64,000 nt of DNA. It comes from Virgibacillus necropolis (lineage in GTDB: Bacteria > Bacillota > Bacilli > Bacillales > Amphibacillaceae). A program made the position numbers and the translations under genes. Of the stretch, positions 1 through 9,589 are shown one piece after another. The stretch lies in contig NZ_CP022437.1 in the NCBI RefSeq assembly GCF_002224365.1, positions 2,976,001 through 3,040,000 of the forward strand, read 5' to 3'. The number at the start of each line of letters is the position of its first letter. The stretch's first letter is position 1. Under the pieces are notes generated by a model, which had not been told where the DNA came from, searched no databases, and saw only the letters and a list, made by a program, of their open reading frames with translations.

Positions 1-33
1 TAGGATAAGGAGAACACTCATCATATACTTCAC
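1..33 (-). CDS. Lipoprotein paralogue, N-terminal fragment cut by window edge
   Basis: The first 11 codons of a third copy of the lipoprotein family that follows at 140-799 and 1267-1935. A GTG start at 33 lies behind the same GGGAGGC ribosome site, and the encoded start (MKYMMSVLLIL) nearly equals the signal peptide starts of the other two copies. The rest lies beyond the left edge. The leader sequence upstream is also shared, so this is one unit of a tandem duplication. Function unknown. Confidence 0.75.
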   Translation of the reverse strand, partial: MKYMMSVLLIL

Positions 34-78
34 AATTCCAGCCTCCCATTGAGTATTCATTCTTACTTTTGTTTAATT

Positions 79-147
79 TTATTGGTGCTGTTTCTTGCTC
101 ATTTGCCGTGGATTTATTACTTTTTCTTTCATAGAAACATCATTCAC
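79..147 (-). other. Short ORF overlapping the lipoprotein stop (22 codons)
   Basis: A GTG codon at 147 lies inside the last codons of the lipoprotein gene (stop at 140-142) and opens a 22-codon frame. Its first 16 codons resemble the frame at the same place behind the second copy (1098-1274), but a stop then follows. It may be a translationally coupled peptide or simply duplicated 3' flank. I infer a truncated relative of the longer frame. Confidence 0.25.
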
Positions 148-799
148 TTTCATGCGATTTTTGAATAAACGTAATTGATTTGATCATCTTACGTATTTTT
201 TCTTTCTGTTCATCTTCTAAATCGGCACAGTTTGGTTGCGTGCACTCCGATGTATATATTACTTCAATTCCACCAGGTTCGACCTCATTTTGAATATAGG
301 CTGCATATCCATAAATATTGTCCTCGGCAGTAAAAGGAGCGATATATAACGATTGGTTATCTGATGATAGTTTTTTATAACTAAGGTCTATCCCCACATT
401 ATAGCTTAGGTCATCTAGAACTACTTTTGCACTTTTACTAATATGCGATGCATAATAAGTAATATTAATTGAGGATTCAATATTATGCTTGTCGTCTACA
501 CCTACTAAATATCTCTCGATAACATTCTCTTTTTTTGTATACCCTTTATCTCCAATAACTCCACCTTCTGGAAAGTCCATTTTATACGCATCTAATCCAG
601 ACAAAAACGGATAATAGCCAGGTCTTGTTTCGTTTGCAGACTGCAAAAAAGACCGGGTAAACTCATCATTAAATGCCCTAACATCAGGTGTTTTTTTGTT
701 ATTCTTAGCTCCTGACTCTGAGTTCTTTTCTTTTTCCATTTGACACCCTCCTATTACAATAATCGATAGGATAAGGAGAACACTCATCACATACTTCAC
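140..799 (-). CDS. Predicted lipoprotein, tandem paralogue 1 (219 aa)
   Basis: Starts with GTG at 799, about 7 bases after an AGGAGG site; an ATG further upstream runs into a stop. The N-terminus is a lipoprotein signal peptide: a positive start, a hydrophobic core, and a lipobox ending VIGGC at residues 15-19, so the mature protein should be anchored to the outer face of the membrane. The next stretch is polar and Lys/Ser/Asn-rich, as linkers are. The remaining 180 residues look globular, with a Cys pair near the end (TSECTQPNC) that could form a disulfide. It closely matches the copy at 1267-1935, and a third copy begins at position 33. I do not recognise the domain and assign no function. 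Confidence 0.85.
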   Translation of the reverse strand: MKYVMSVLLILSIIVIGGCQMEKEKNSESGAKNNKKTPDVRAFNDEFTRSFLQSANETRPGYYPFLSGLDAYKMDFPEGGVIGDKGYTKKENVIERYLVGVDDKHNIESSINITYYASHISKSAKVVLDDLSYNVGIDLSYKKLSSDNQSLYIAPFTAEDNIYGYAAYIQNEVEPGGIEVIYTSECTQPNCADLEDEQKEKIRKMIKSITFIQKSHESE

Positions 800-1097
800 A
801 ATTCCAGCCTCCTATTGAGTATTCATTCTTAGCTTTTGTTTAATTTTGTAGATCTTAATAGTACACAATACTTTTCCAGCACGTTGCATAATAATTCCAA
901 TTATGTAATATATACTTTAAGATGTATTACTTGTATATGTTTTTTTAAGTATTTGTTGTCATAGAAGGCTTTTGGACTATATTAACCAAATTGCACCTGC
1001 ACTTCTATTGAGCTTTTAATTCTAATTTAATGCAGCTCTAGTGAAAATACCTAACCTGCTTTTAAAGATTCCATAACATTTTTTCAGATTAATAGAT

Positions 1098-1274
1098 TCA
1101 TGTGAATGAAAACATCAATATTTGCGGATAACTTTTTTCCGTACTCCTCCACATATATCCTTTTAATTGTTCAATCATTTCAGCTTCTTCTAAGTCTTTA
1201 TATTCAATATCAATAAGTCTTAGCCTCATTTGCCATGAAGTTATTACTTTTTCTTCTAGAAAGTCATCATTCAC
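1098..1274 (-). CDS. Possible small ORF translationally coupled to the lipoprotein (58 aa)
   Basis: A GTG at 1274 overlaps the last codons of the lipoprotein gene and its TGA (1267-1269), then reads 58 codons to a TGA at 1098. The frame could be translated by re-initiation. The product is charged, rich in Glu/Lys with a Trp-containing segment (GYMWRSTEKSYPQ), and lacks a signal peptide. The first copy has a similar start but stops after 22 codons. I do not recognise the product. It could be a real small gene or the tail of an older gene cut by the duplication. Confidence 0.35.
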   Translation of the reverse strand: MNDDFLEEKVITSWQMRLRLIDIEYKDLEEAEMIEQLKGYMWRSTEKSYPQILMFSFT

Positions 1275-1935
1275 TTTCAGATGATTTTTGAATAAATGTA
1301 ATTGATTTGATCCACTTACGTATTTTTTCTCTTTGATCACTCTCTAAATCGGAACAGTTTGGACTCATGCATTCTGATGTATACATTATTTCAATTGCAC
1401 CGCTTTCAACTTCATTTTGGACAAACGCTGCATAACCATAAATATTATCTTCAAGTGTATAAGGGGCAATATATATCGTCTTATTATCTGAAGATATTTT
1501 GTTGAATTTGAGGTCCATTCCCCTTCTAGAACTCAGGCGTTCTTTGTGTAATTCTATTTCTAAGGATCTACTGTCACCGGCTGCAAGATAAGTAATATTA
1601 ATAGAAGACTCAATATTATGCTTATCATCTACACCCACTAAAAATTTCTCGGAACCATTCTCTTCTTTTGAATATAATTTATCCCCAATAACCCCACCTT
1701 CTGGAAAGTTCATTTTGTACGCTTCCAATCCTGACAAAAAAGGATAATAGCCAGGTCTTGTTTCATTTGCTGACTGCAAAAATGACCTTGTAAACTCATC
1801 ATTAAATGCCCTCACATCAGGTATTTTTTCGCTTTCCTTAGCTCCAGATTCTGAGTTCTTTCCTTCCTCTTCCATTTGACACCCTCCTAATGAAATAATC
1901 GATAGGATAAGGAGAACACTCATCACACACTTCAC
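1267..1935 (-). CDS. Predicted lipoprotein, tandem paralogue 2 (222 aa)
   Basis: The frame is open to an ATG at 1962, but the GTG at 1935 lies at the position used by the other copies, directly behind GGGAGGC, so I choose it. The lipobox reads SLGGC, followed by a polar linker and a globular domain strongly similar to copy 1, including the near-C-terminal Cys pair (TSECMSPNC). It differs mainly in a middle segment of a few extra residues (around LEIELHKERLSSRRG). The duplication extends into the 5' flank: both copies have a TGCTGGAAAA element followed by TATTGTRTA. Gene dosage or variation of a surface protein is a possible reason, but this is inference. Confidence 0.85.
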   Translation of the reverse strand: MKCVMSVLLILSIISLGGCQMEEEGKNSESGAKESEKIPDVRAFNDEFTRSFLQSANETRPGYYPFLSGLEAYKMNFPEGGVIGDKLYSKEENGSEKFLVGVDDKHNIESSINITYLAAGDSRSLEIELHKERLSSRRGMDLKFNKISSDNKTIYIAPYTLEDNIYGYAAFVQNEVESGAIEIMYTSECMSPNCSDLESDQREKIRKWIKSITFIQKSSESE

Positions 1936-2266
1936 TATTTCAGCCTCCCATTGAGTATTCATTCTTAGCTTTTGTTTAATTTTTGTTGCTGTTTGTTGTT
2001 AATATACAATATTTTTCCAGCATACAACTTAAGGATTTCCAGTTATGTAATATATTTTTTTAAACGTATTCCTTGAAATATACAGGTACGAAATAATTTA
2101 AGGCGTTTGATTGCTAGTAATTTTAATAATAATTCTAAGTTTTTAATATTAATGTTCAAGGAAAATGTTCAGGATTTGGAGAAATCGAATTTAACATTTA
2201 AGAAATTTATATTAGATTTTAATAGATATGAGAACAATTTAAAGCGGCTTACATAAATATATTTAA
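1936..2266. other. Intergenic region, no gene seen
   Basis: AT-rich sequence between the second lipoprotein gene and the gltD terminator. The part nearest the lipoprotein gene carries its probable promoter (TTGTAT near 2022, TATTAA near 1999, minus strand), shared with the copy 1 upstream region. I see no open frame with a ribosome site in the rest. Confidence 0.5.
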
Positions 2267-2304
2267 CAAAAGGGAGCACATATTATAATATGTGCTCCCT
2301 TTTG
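2267..2304 (-). terminator. Terminator of the glutamate synthase operon
   Basis: A perfect 38-base palindrome centred on TTATAA, with arms that include GGGAGCACATA. It lies 58 bases after the gltD stop and is followed by AT-rich sequence. On RNA it forms a long hairpin with a short U-run inside the 3' arm. Confidence 0.85.
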
Positions 2305-2361
2305 AAGGGTTTTTATTATTTAGGTCTTGATAAATATTAAAGAGAGGGTCTTCCCTATTTT

Positions 2362-3858
2362 CTATACTTCTAAATACGAGGGTAGCACTGTACTTCCCGT
2401 TAAATAATGATCAACTTTGTAAGCGACTTCACGACCTTCGTTTATCGCCCACACGATTAAACTTTGACCTCGTCTAGCATCTCCAGCCGCAAAAACTTTT
2501 TCAATGTTTGTAGCGAATTCACCGTATTTCGCCTCAACAGTACCGTTAGTTGTTTTTACTCCGGCTTGTTGAAGTAACTCTGGTTCAGATCCTTCAAATC
2601 CAATTGCGATGAACACAAGTTGTGCTGGCCAAACTTTTTCAGTACCTGGGATTTCATAGAAAACAAACTTTCCGTCTTCATCTCTGACTTTTTCCATTTC
2701 GACGGTATGAAGTTCTTTTAGATCCCCATTATCATCTGAAATAAACCGCTTCGTTTGGATCGAATAGTTACGTGGATCCTCGCCAAATTTGGCTGTTGCT
2801 TCCTTATGTGCATAGTCAACCGTAAATACATTCGGGTATTCAGGCCACATATTGCCTTTGGTTCTAGCTAGTGGAAGTTGTGGATGTTTACCAAATTGAA
2901 CAACGCTATTGCAGTCGTGACGAAGTGCTGTTGCGATACAATCGGCACCTGTATCCCCACCGCCAATTACGATGACGTCTTTTCCTTTGGCATCAATGAA
3001 TTCGTTCTTTTTTAAATCAGTACCTACTATTTTTTTTGTTGAAGCTGTTAGATAATCCATTGCAAAATGAATTCCCTTTGCTCCCCTTCCTTCAATAACC
3101 AAGTCACGTTGTTTTTGAGCCCCAGTACAAAAGATAACTGCATCATGCTGGTTTTTTAATTCTTCAGATGATAGATCTTTTCCTATTTCAGTGTTTAGCA
3201 CAAAATCAATGCCTTCTTGCTCTAGTAATCTAATTCTTCGTTCGACAACATCTTTTTCTAGTTTCATATTGGGAATGCCATACATCAATAAGCCACCCGC
3301 ACGATCTGCACGCTCATACACTGTTACCGTATGCCCAGCTTGGTTTAATTGATCGGCACTGGCTAATCCCGCTGGCCCAGATCCTATAATAGCAACCGAT
3401 TGACCTGTTCTTTTTTGCGGGATTCGCGGTGTCATCCAACCATTTTCGAAACCTTTATCGATAATCGCTCGTTCAATACTTTTAATTGCAACTGCAGGAT
3501 CAGAAATAGCGACTGTACAAGACCCTTCACAGGGGGCTGGACATACTCTTCCAGTGAATTCTGGAAAATTATTCGTTTTTAATAATCGCTTCAATGCTTC
3601 TTTCCATTGTCCCCGATATGCTAAGTCATTCCACTCCGGAATTAAATTATAGATCGGACATCCAGTTGTTGCCCCGTTAATTTCATCCCCCATTTGGCAA
3701 AAAGGAGTTCCGCAGTCCATACACCGCGCTCCTTGTCTGCTTAATACATCATCAGAGAAAGGAGCATCGTATTCTTTCCAATCATTAATTCGTACGCGGG
3801 GATTACGTTCTTTAGACTCTTCACGTTGATAATCCATAAATCCTGTCGTTTTTCCCAT
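2362..3858 (-). CDS. gltD: Glutamate synthase small (beta) subunit
   Basis: NADPH-dependent glutamate synthase small subunit, 498 aa (called GltB in Bacillus subtilis). It oxidises NADPH and passes electrons through FAD and Fe-S clusters to the large subunit for glutamate formation from glutamine and 2-oxoglutarate. The N-terminal Fe-S region is clear: Cys46, Cys49 and Cys54 in CMDCGTPFC, and a second group in CPAPCEGSC near residue 108. An FAD-binding GSGPAG follows near 158, a second nucleotide-binding GGGDTGAD near 298, and the C-terminal AGDARRGQSLIVWAI typical of the family. Length is normal. It lies 81 bases after the large subunit gene and before a strong terminator, so the two form an operon. 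Confidence 0.97.
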   Translation of the reverse strand: MGKTTGFMDYQREESKERNPRVRINDWKEYDAPFSDDVLSRQGARCMDCGTPFCQMGDEINGATTGCPIYNLIPEWNDLAYRGQWKEALKRLLKTNNFPEFTGRVCPAPCEGSCTVAISDPAVAIKSIERAIIDKGFENGWMTPRIPQKRTGQSVAIIGSGPAGLASADQLNQAGHTVTVYERADRAGGLLMYGIPNMKLEKDVVERRIRLLEQEGIDFVLNTEIGKDLSSEELKNQHDAVIFCTGAQKQRDLVIEGRGAKGIHFAMDYLTASTKKIVGTDLKKNEFIDAKGKDVIVIGGGDTGADCIATALRHDCNSVVQFGKHPQLPLARTKGNMWPEYPNVFTVDYAHKEATAKFGEDPRNYSIQTKRFISDDNGDLKELHTVEMEKVRDEDGKFVFYEIPGTEKVWPAQLVFIAIGFEGSEPELLQQAGVKTTNGTVEAKYGEFATNIEKVFAAGDARRGQSLIVWAINEGREVAYKVDHYLTGSTVLPSYLEV

Positions 3859-3939
3859 ACTTAAGCTCTCCTTTCTTCCCTATCGCAGTTACTAACATTC
3901 AGTGTGGAAAAAGAAAACCACACTGAATGAAGTTTCACT

Positions 3940-6900
3940 TTATAAAGTTACTACTTGGGGTTTTTCTGGTTGTGTATCGATCGTGCCTTTTTGATCTTTT
4001 GATTGAAAAGCACTCATTGCAGCTTCTTCGTCTGTTAAACCGTCATTCTTGTAGCTTTGAATTTTTTCTAGCATTAATTTATAATCTTTCGGTGTAACCT
4101 TCACGAACTTTTTCATCATCTCATCCCAGTTATTTAGTACGTAAGCCCCTTTTTGACTTTCCGTGTAATGATAATGATCTTGGACCATTTGTTTTACTTG
4201 CTCCGCCTCATTACGGTCTGTGATAGGTTCAAATTCTACCATTTCTTTGTTACACAACTGTTTAAATGCGGACAAATCTTCAGTAAGAACGTAGGCGATA
4301 CCACCTGACATTCCGGCTGCAAAGTTTTTACCAACTTCACCTAAAATGACGACACGCCCACCAGTCATATATTCGCATCCATGGTCTCCAATTCCTTCTA
4401 CGACAACATTTGCACCACTATTTCGCACAGCAAACCGTTCACCTGCATACCCATTTATATAAGCTTCTCCACTAGTAGCACCATAAAATGACACGTTTCC
4501 GGCAATGACGTTACTCGACTCATAAGGCTTTGCTTTTGTTGGAGAAGAAACAACTACTTTTCCACCAGACAATCCTTTTCCTACATAGTCATTCGCGTCA
4601 CCAGTCAAAAATAATGACATGCCGCTTGGAGTATAGGCACCAAAGCTTTGCCCTGCAGACCCTGTAAATCGTAACGTGATCGTGTCTTCTGGTAAGCCCT
4701 CTTCACCATAGCGTTTAGATATCTCACTACCTACTATCGTTCCTACCACACGATTTGTATTTCGGATAGAATACGAGAGGTCTACTTGCTCCTTCCGCTC
4801 GATAGCAGGCATTACTGCAGGTAGAATTTCACATAAATCAAGTGACTCATCAAGATGATGATTCTGGTTTGTTTGACAAGTTCTTGGTCCATCAACTTGG
4901 TAAAGTAATGTAGACAAGTCTAAATGCTTCGCTTTCCAATGAGCTTTTGCTCGATCACTTACAGCTAAAACATCCGTCCGTCCTATCATCTCTTCCATGG
5001 TTGTAAAACCTAACTCTGCCATGATTTCTCTAACTTCCTGAGCGATATAGTACATAAAATTAACGACATGATCAGGATCACCCATGAATTTCTTCCTTAG
5101 TTCTGGGTTTTGCGTTGCAATGCCTACTGGGCACGTATCTACATGACATACTCTCATCATGACACAGCCAAGAACAACAAGTGGTGCTGTTGCAAAACCA
5201 TATTCTTCTGCGCCAAGTAATGCGGCCAAAACCACATCTTTTCCAGTCATCAGCTTTCCATCCGTCTCTAATACAACGCGATCTCGGAGGCCATTTAACA
5301 TCAAGCTTTGATGCGTTTCAGCGAGTCCAAGCTCCCAAGGGAGTCCTGTATGCTTAATGCTTGTTTTTGGTGAGGCACCTGTACCACCGTCATATCCACT
5401 AACAGAAATTACATCAGCCTTACCTTTTGCAACACCAGAGGCAATTGTCCCAATTCCTGCTTTTGCCACAAGCTTTACACTGATACGAGCATCACGGTTG
5501 GCATTTTTCAAGTCGTGGATTAATTGTGCCATATCCTCAATAGAATAAATGTCATGGTGTGGAGGAGGCGATATCAGACCAACACCAGGTGTAGATCCAC
5601 GTACATTGGCTACCCATGGATACACTTTTTTCCCTGGCAACTGTCCACCTTCCCCTGGTTTTGCTCCTTGAGCCATTTTAATTTGCAGTTCGTCAGCATT
5701 CACTAGATAATGGCTTTTTACACCAAAACGTCCAGATGCGATTTGTTTGATGGCACTTCTAGGTGAGTCACCATTCTCATCAACAGTAAACCGCTTCGGA
5801 TCCTCTCCACCTTCACCACTGTTACTTTTACCACCGATTCTGTTCATCGCGATAGCTAATGATTCATGGGCTTCCTGACTTAATGAACCAAACGACATAG
5901 CCCCTGTTTTAAACCGTTTCACGATTGTGTCAGCAGATTCAACCTCTTCTATAGGTACAGGATTCGTTTTCTTAAACGTAAACAAATTCCGTAAAAAATT
6001 AATTCTCTCCTCATTTGCCGCTGTTGAGTACTGCTTAAAAAGATTATAATCCCCTCTTCGGCAAGCCCATTGCAGGGTGTGAATGGTTTTCGGATTAAAC
6101 GCGTGATGTTCGCCCGTTTTTCTCCACTGAAAATCACTTCCAGAATCCAAGGTACTATCAATATTATTTGCATAAGCGTTTTTATGACGATTTATCGCTT
6201 CATCAGCAATCGTATCTAGTTCAATTCCACCGAGTTGGGAAGCAGTCCCTGTAAAATAACGATCGATGACCTTTTTACTGATGCCAACCGCCTCAAAAAT
6301 TTGTGCACCACGGTAACTTTGAATGGTGGAAATCCCCATTTTGGACATTACTTTTACAACGCCCTCGGTAATTCCCCGAATGTAGCTACTTGCTGCATCT
6401 TGATAGCTAAGACTTAAATTGTTTTCATTGATTGTTTGACTCAACGTTGCGTATGCAAGATATGGATTTATCGCATTTGCTCCATAACCGATCAAGGCTG
6501 CGAAATGATGAACCTCTCTCGCTTCACCAGTTTCAGCGATGACACTCACTTTCGTACGGGTACCACGCGTGACAAGGTGCTGGTGTAATGCACTTACAGC
6601 AAGAAGTGATGGAATCGCAACTGCCCTCTCGTTCATATTCCGATCCGTCAGAACAAGAATACTAATACCTTCTTCGATTGCCTTATCCACATCTTTACAA
6701 ATCTGTTCAAGCGTACTTTCCAGGTCTTCGTAAAATAACGTGTCTATCGTCTTACTAGTAAAACCTTGATAGCTATCAGCTTTTAACAATCGAAGCTGTC
6801 GATTAGACAGTATGGGTGTGTCTACTTGGAGTCTACGACAATTCAGTTCACTTGGGTGCAGAATGTCCCCTTCAGGTCCTAACAGACTCGTGGTAGATGT

Positions 6901-8499
6901 AACGAGTTGTTCACGATACGCATCGATTGGAGGGTTCGTAACCTGGGCAAATAATTGCTTAAAATAAGAAAATAATGATTGTGGGTGATCAGATAATACC
7001 GCTAGTGGCACATCATTACCCATTGCACCAATTGGATCCTTTTCCTCCGTCACTAAAGGAATCAAATATTTTTGAATGTCTTCATACGTATAACCAAATG
7101 CTTTTTGTCTTGTCACTAAATTCTCAAATGGCATTTCGTCAAGCGTCTCCACTTTATTCGTAAGTTTAACAAGTTGCTCATCTAACCATTTGCGATAAGG
7201 CTCAGCTTCAGACATTTCCGTTTTAATTTCGTCATCCGAAATGATCCGACCTTCATCTAAATCAAGTAAAAGCATTTTTCCAGGACTCAAACGGTCTTTA
7301 TACAAGACATTGTCCTCTTCAACATCGATGACACCCACCTCTGAAGAAAAGATCAGATAATCATCTTTTGTCACATAATATCTTGCAGGTCGTAAGCCAT
7401 TTCTGTCCAAAATTGCCCCGATTTGTTTACCGTTCGTAAAGGAAATAGTCGTCGGACCATCCCAAGGCTCCATTAGTGAACTATGATACTCGTAGAAAGC
7501 TTTCTTTTCTTTCGACATATGTGGATTATTAACCCATGGCTCAGGGATCAACATCATGGCAGCATGAGCTGGTTTTCTTCCGGCCAAAACAAGAAATTCT
7601 AACGCATTATCTAATATGGATGAGTCGCTTCCATCCGCATCTAAAATCGGAAGTACCTTTTTCAAATCATCACCGAAAGCATCCGATACAAACTGTTCTT
7701 CCCGTGCTCTCATCCAATTGACGTTACCTCTTAACGTATTGATTTCTCCGTTATGCATTAAATAACGATTCGGATGAGCCCGCTCCCAGCTTGGAAATGT
7801 ATTTGTACTGAAGCGGGAATGTACCATAGAAAAAGCTGATACAAAATCCACGTCTTGTAAATCTATATAGAAAGCATCTAATTGTTGTGGTGTTAATAAC
7901 CCTTTATATACAATCGTTTGACTCGAAAGGCTGGTAAAGTAAAAACGTTCTTCACGATTCATAGCTACTTTTTCAGATTGCTTACGAATGATATATAACT
8001 TCCGTTCAAATTCGATATCTTTAATAGAAGAATTTGCTCCAATAAATACTTGGCGGATTAAAGGACAGCTTTCTTTTGCTTTATTTCCGATTTTTCTGAT
8101 ATTTGTAGGTACAGTTCTCCATCCAAGGACCGATTGCCCCTCTTGGTTTATAAATGTATTAATTTGAGCTTCTATCTCTTCACGACCGTTATCGTCATTC
8201 GAGAAGAATATCATCCCAACACCGTAGCGCCCTTTTTCAGGCAAGTTCATTTCCGGACAAACTTTCCTAAAAAAGTGATCTGGAATTTGAACCATTAATC
8301 CTGCCCCGTCTCCTGTCTCTGGGTCGCTTCCATGCCCCCCGCGATGGTCTAGCTGACAAAGCATGTGTAGTCCTTTTTTAACGATATCATGGGTCGGAAC
8401 CCCGTTCATATGTGCATACAAGCCGATTCCACATGCATCATGTTCAAATTCAGGGCGGTAAAGGCCTTGAGCTTTTGGCATTTTATTATAACCCATCAT
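3940..8499 (-). CDS. gltB: Glutamate synthase large (alpha) subunit
   Basis: Large subunit of NADPH-glutamate synthase (GltA in B. subtilis), about 1519 aa. It hydrolyses glutamine in the N-terminal amidotransferase domain and moves the ammonia through a tunnel to the FMN site, where 2-oxoglutarate is aminated. The catalytic Cys lies in EHDACGIGLYAH; the peptide before it is probably removed to free this Cys. Further on are the FMN-binding barrel (GEGGEDPKRF, PGEGGQLPG, SGYDGGTGASP), the 3Fe-4S ligands in MMRVCHVDTCPVGIA, and the Gly-rich C-terminal helix domain (SGGKVVV, GEVGKNFAAGMSGG). The frame is open to a TTG at 8541, but the ATG at 8499 (or 8496) follows GGGGGT and gives the usual length. 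It is divergent from gltC. Confidence 0.97.
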   Translation of the reverse strand: MMGYNKMPKAQGLYRPEFEHDACGIGLYAHMNGVPTHDIVKKGLHMLCQLDHRGGHGSDPETGDGAGLMVQIPDHFFRKVCPEMNLPEKGRYGVGMIFFSNDDNGREEIEAQINTFINQEGQSVLGWRTVPTNIRKIGNKAKESCPLIRQVFIGANSSIKDIEFERKLYIIRKQSEKVAMNREERFYFTSLSSQTIVYKGLLTPQQLDAFYIDLQDVDFVSAFSMVHSRFSTNTFPSWERAHPNRYLMHNGEINTLRGNVNWMRAREEQFVSDAFGDDLKKVLPILDADGSDSSILDNALEFLVLAGRKPAHAAMMLIPEPWVNNPHMSKEKKAFYEYHSSLMEPWDGPTTISFTNGKQIGAILDRNGLRPARYYVTKDDYLIFSSEVGVIDVEEDNVLYKDRLSPGKMLLLDLDEGRIISDDEIKTEMSEAEPYRKWLDEQLVKLTNKVETLDEMPFENLVTRQKAFGYTYEDIQKYLIPLVTEEKDPIGAMGNDVPLAVLSDHPQSLFSYFKQLFAQVTNPPIDAYREQLVTSTTSLLGPEGDILHPSELNCRRLQVDTPILSNRQLRLLKADSYQGFTSKTIDTLFYEDLESTLEQICKDVDKAIEEGISILVLTDRNMNERAVAIPSLLAVSALHQHLVTRGTRTKVSVIAETGEAREVHHFAALIGYGANAINPYLAYATLSQTINENNLSLSYQDAASSYIRGITEGVVKVMSKMGISTIQSYRGAQIFEAVGISKKVIDRYFTGTASQLGGIELDTIADEAINRHKNAYANNIDSTLDSGSDFQWRKTGEHHAFNPKTIHTLQWACRRGDYNLFKQYSTAANEERINFLRNLFTFKKTNPVPIEEVESADTIVKRFKTGAMSFGSLSQEAHESLAIAMNRIGGKSNSGEGGEDPKRFTVDENGDSPRSAIKQIASGRFGVKSHYLVNADELQIKMAQGAKPGEGGQLPGKKVYPWVANVRGSTPGVGLISPPPHHDIYSIEDMAQLIHDLKNANRDARISVKLVAKAGIGTIASGVAKGKADVISVSGYDGGTGASPKTSIKHTGLPWELGLAETHQSLMLNGLRDRVVLETDGKLMTGKDVVLAALLGAEEYGFATAPLVVLGCVMMRVCHVDTCPVGIATQNPELRKKFMGDPDHVVNFMYYIAQEVREIMAELGFTTMEEMIGRTDVLAVSDRAKAHWKAKHLDLSTLLYQVDGPRTCQTNQNHHLDESLDLCEILPAVMPAIERKEQVDLSYSIRNTNRVVGTIVGSEISKRYGEEGLPEDTITLRFTGSAGQSFGAYTPSGMSLFLTGDANDYVGKGLSGGKVVVSSPTKAKPYESSNVIAGNVSFYGATSGEAYINGYAGERFAVRNSGANVVVEGIGDHGCEYMTGGRVVILGEVGKNFAAGMSGGIAYVLTEDLSAFKQLCNKEMVEFEPITDRNEAEQVKQMVQDHYHYTESQKGAYVLNNWDEMMKKFVKVTPKDYKLMLEKIQSYKNDGLTDEEAAMSAFQSKDQKGTIDTQPEKPQVVTL

Positions 8500-8556
8500 T
8501 AATACCCCCGTTCTTATTCCATATAAGGTGTCTTTTATCAATTATAGGTTTTCAAA

Positions 8557-8586
8557 TTAATCTAAACAATATATAATTTAGATTAA
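8557..8586. promoter_or_regulatory. Inverted repeat between gltB and gltC, likely GltC site
   Basis: A perfect 10-base inverted repeat (TTAATCTAAA / TTTAGATTAA) with a 10-base spacer, in the short divergent region. The arms contain the T-N11-A layout of LysR-type sites. By analogy with GltC of B. subtilis, this should be the box from which GltC activates gltBD and represses itself. Confidence 0.65.
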
Positions 8587-8624
8587 AACAATCTATTTTT
8601 GATATGAATGGGTGGAGATATGGA

Positions 8625-9527
8625 ATGGAGCTACGTCAATTACGCTATTTTATGGAAGTTGCAGAGCGCGAACACGTGTCAGAGGCAGCTATAAATTTAC
8701 ATGTTGCTCAATCAGCAGTAAGCAGGCAAATCACTAATTTAGAAGGAGAGCTCGAAGTTTCTTTATTTCAACGTGAAGGCAGGAATATCAAATTAACACA
8801 AATTGGGAAAACATTTTACACACATACAAAAATTGCAATGAAAGCGATAGATAATGCAAAAAAACAAATTGACGAATATTTGGACCCAGAACGCGGGACA
8901 ATTAAAATTGGTTTTCCGACCAGTTTATCTAATCATCTACTGCCAAGTGTCATCTCTGCCTTTAAGGATGAATATCCAAATGTTGCATTTCATTTACGCC
9001 AAGGTTCTTATAAATTCTTGATCGATTCCGTAAAGAAAGACGAAATCGATGTGGCTTTTTTAGGTCCTGTTCCTAAGGATGACCCTGAAATTGAAAGTCA
9101 TATATTATTCACCGAAAATATTTTAGCTTTACTTCCGCTAAATCATCCCTTGGCAAAAAGGGAAAATCTTTATCTTACCGACTTGAAGAACGATGAATTT
9201 GTTAGCTTTCCTAAGGGATATATTCTTGAAAAAATAATTGTGGATGCGTGCAAACAAGTCGGCTTTGCCCCAAAGATCTCTTCAGAGGGAGAAGATTTAG
9301 ATGCTATTAAAGGTCTTGTTTCCGCCGGTATCGGTGTAACGCTTTTACCAGAGAGTACATTTCACGAGTCAACACCAAGGATGACTGTTAAAATTCCTAT
9401 AAAGATTCCCGAGGTAAGAAGAACTGTTGGAGTGATTAAGCAGAAAGAAAAAAATCTAGCACCGTCTGAAGCGATATTTTATGCGTTTGTTAAAAAGTTT
9501 TTCTCGAGGTTGCAAGGGTTTCAGTAG
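8625..9527 (+). CDS. gltC: LysR-family activator of glutamate synthase
   Basis: LysR-type regulator of 300 aa, starting MELRQLRYF. I choose the ATG at 8625 because it follows GGTGGAG by 7 bases and matches the usual family start; the ATG at 8604 has no site. The helix-turn-helix spans about residues 18-37 (SEAAINLHVAQSAVSRQ), followed by the effector-binding domain to the end. The divergent position next to the glutamate synthase genes, with a palindrome between them, is the classic gltC arrangement. In B. subtilis GltC activates gltAB when 2-oxoglutarate is high and is inhibited by the glutamate dehydrogenase RocG. The same role here is inference from context and similarity. Confidence 0.92.
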   Translation: MELRQLRYFMEVAEREHVSEAAINLHVAQSAVSRQITNLEGELEVSLFQREGRNIKLTQIGKTFYTHTKIAMKAIDNAKKQIDEYLDPERGTIKIGFPTSLSNHLLPSVISAFKDEYPNVAFHLRQGSYKFLIDSVKKDEIDVAFLGPVPKDDPEIESHILFTENILALLPLNHPLAKRENLYLTDLKNDEFVSFPKGYILEKIIVDACKQVGFAPKISSEGEDLDAIKGLVSAGIGVTLLPESTFHESTPRMTVKIPIKIPEVRRTVGVIKQKEKNLAPSEAIFYAFVKKFFSRLQGFQ

Positions 9528-9589
9528 GTTATTTTATTTTGGAAATACCATACCCGCGCCATTTTATATTGAAAAGGTTCTGGTCAACA

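Noticed and set aside
5357-7721. Several 60-75-codon frames opposite the glutamate synthase large subunit gene
   Set aside because: They are antisense shadows of a well-supported gene and lack ribosome sites.
8500-8541. Extended TTG start for the glutamate synthase large subunit
   Set aside because: No ribosome site, overlap with the regulatory region, and a longer than usual propeptide; the ATG at 8499 is better.
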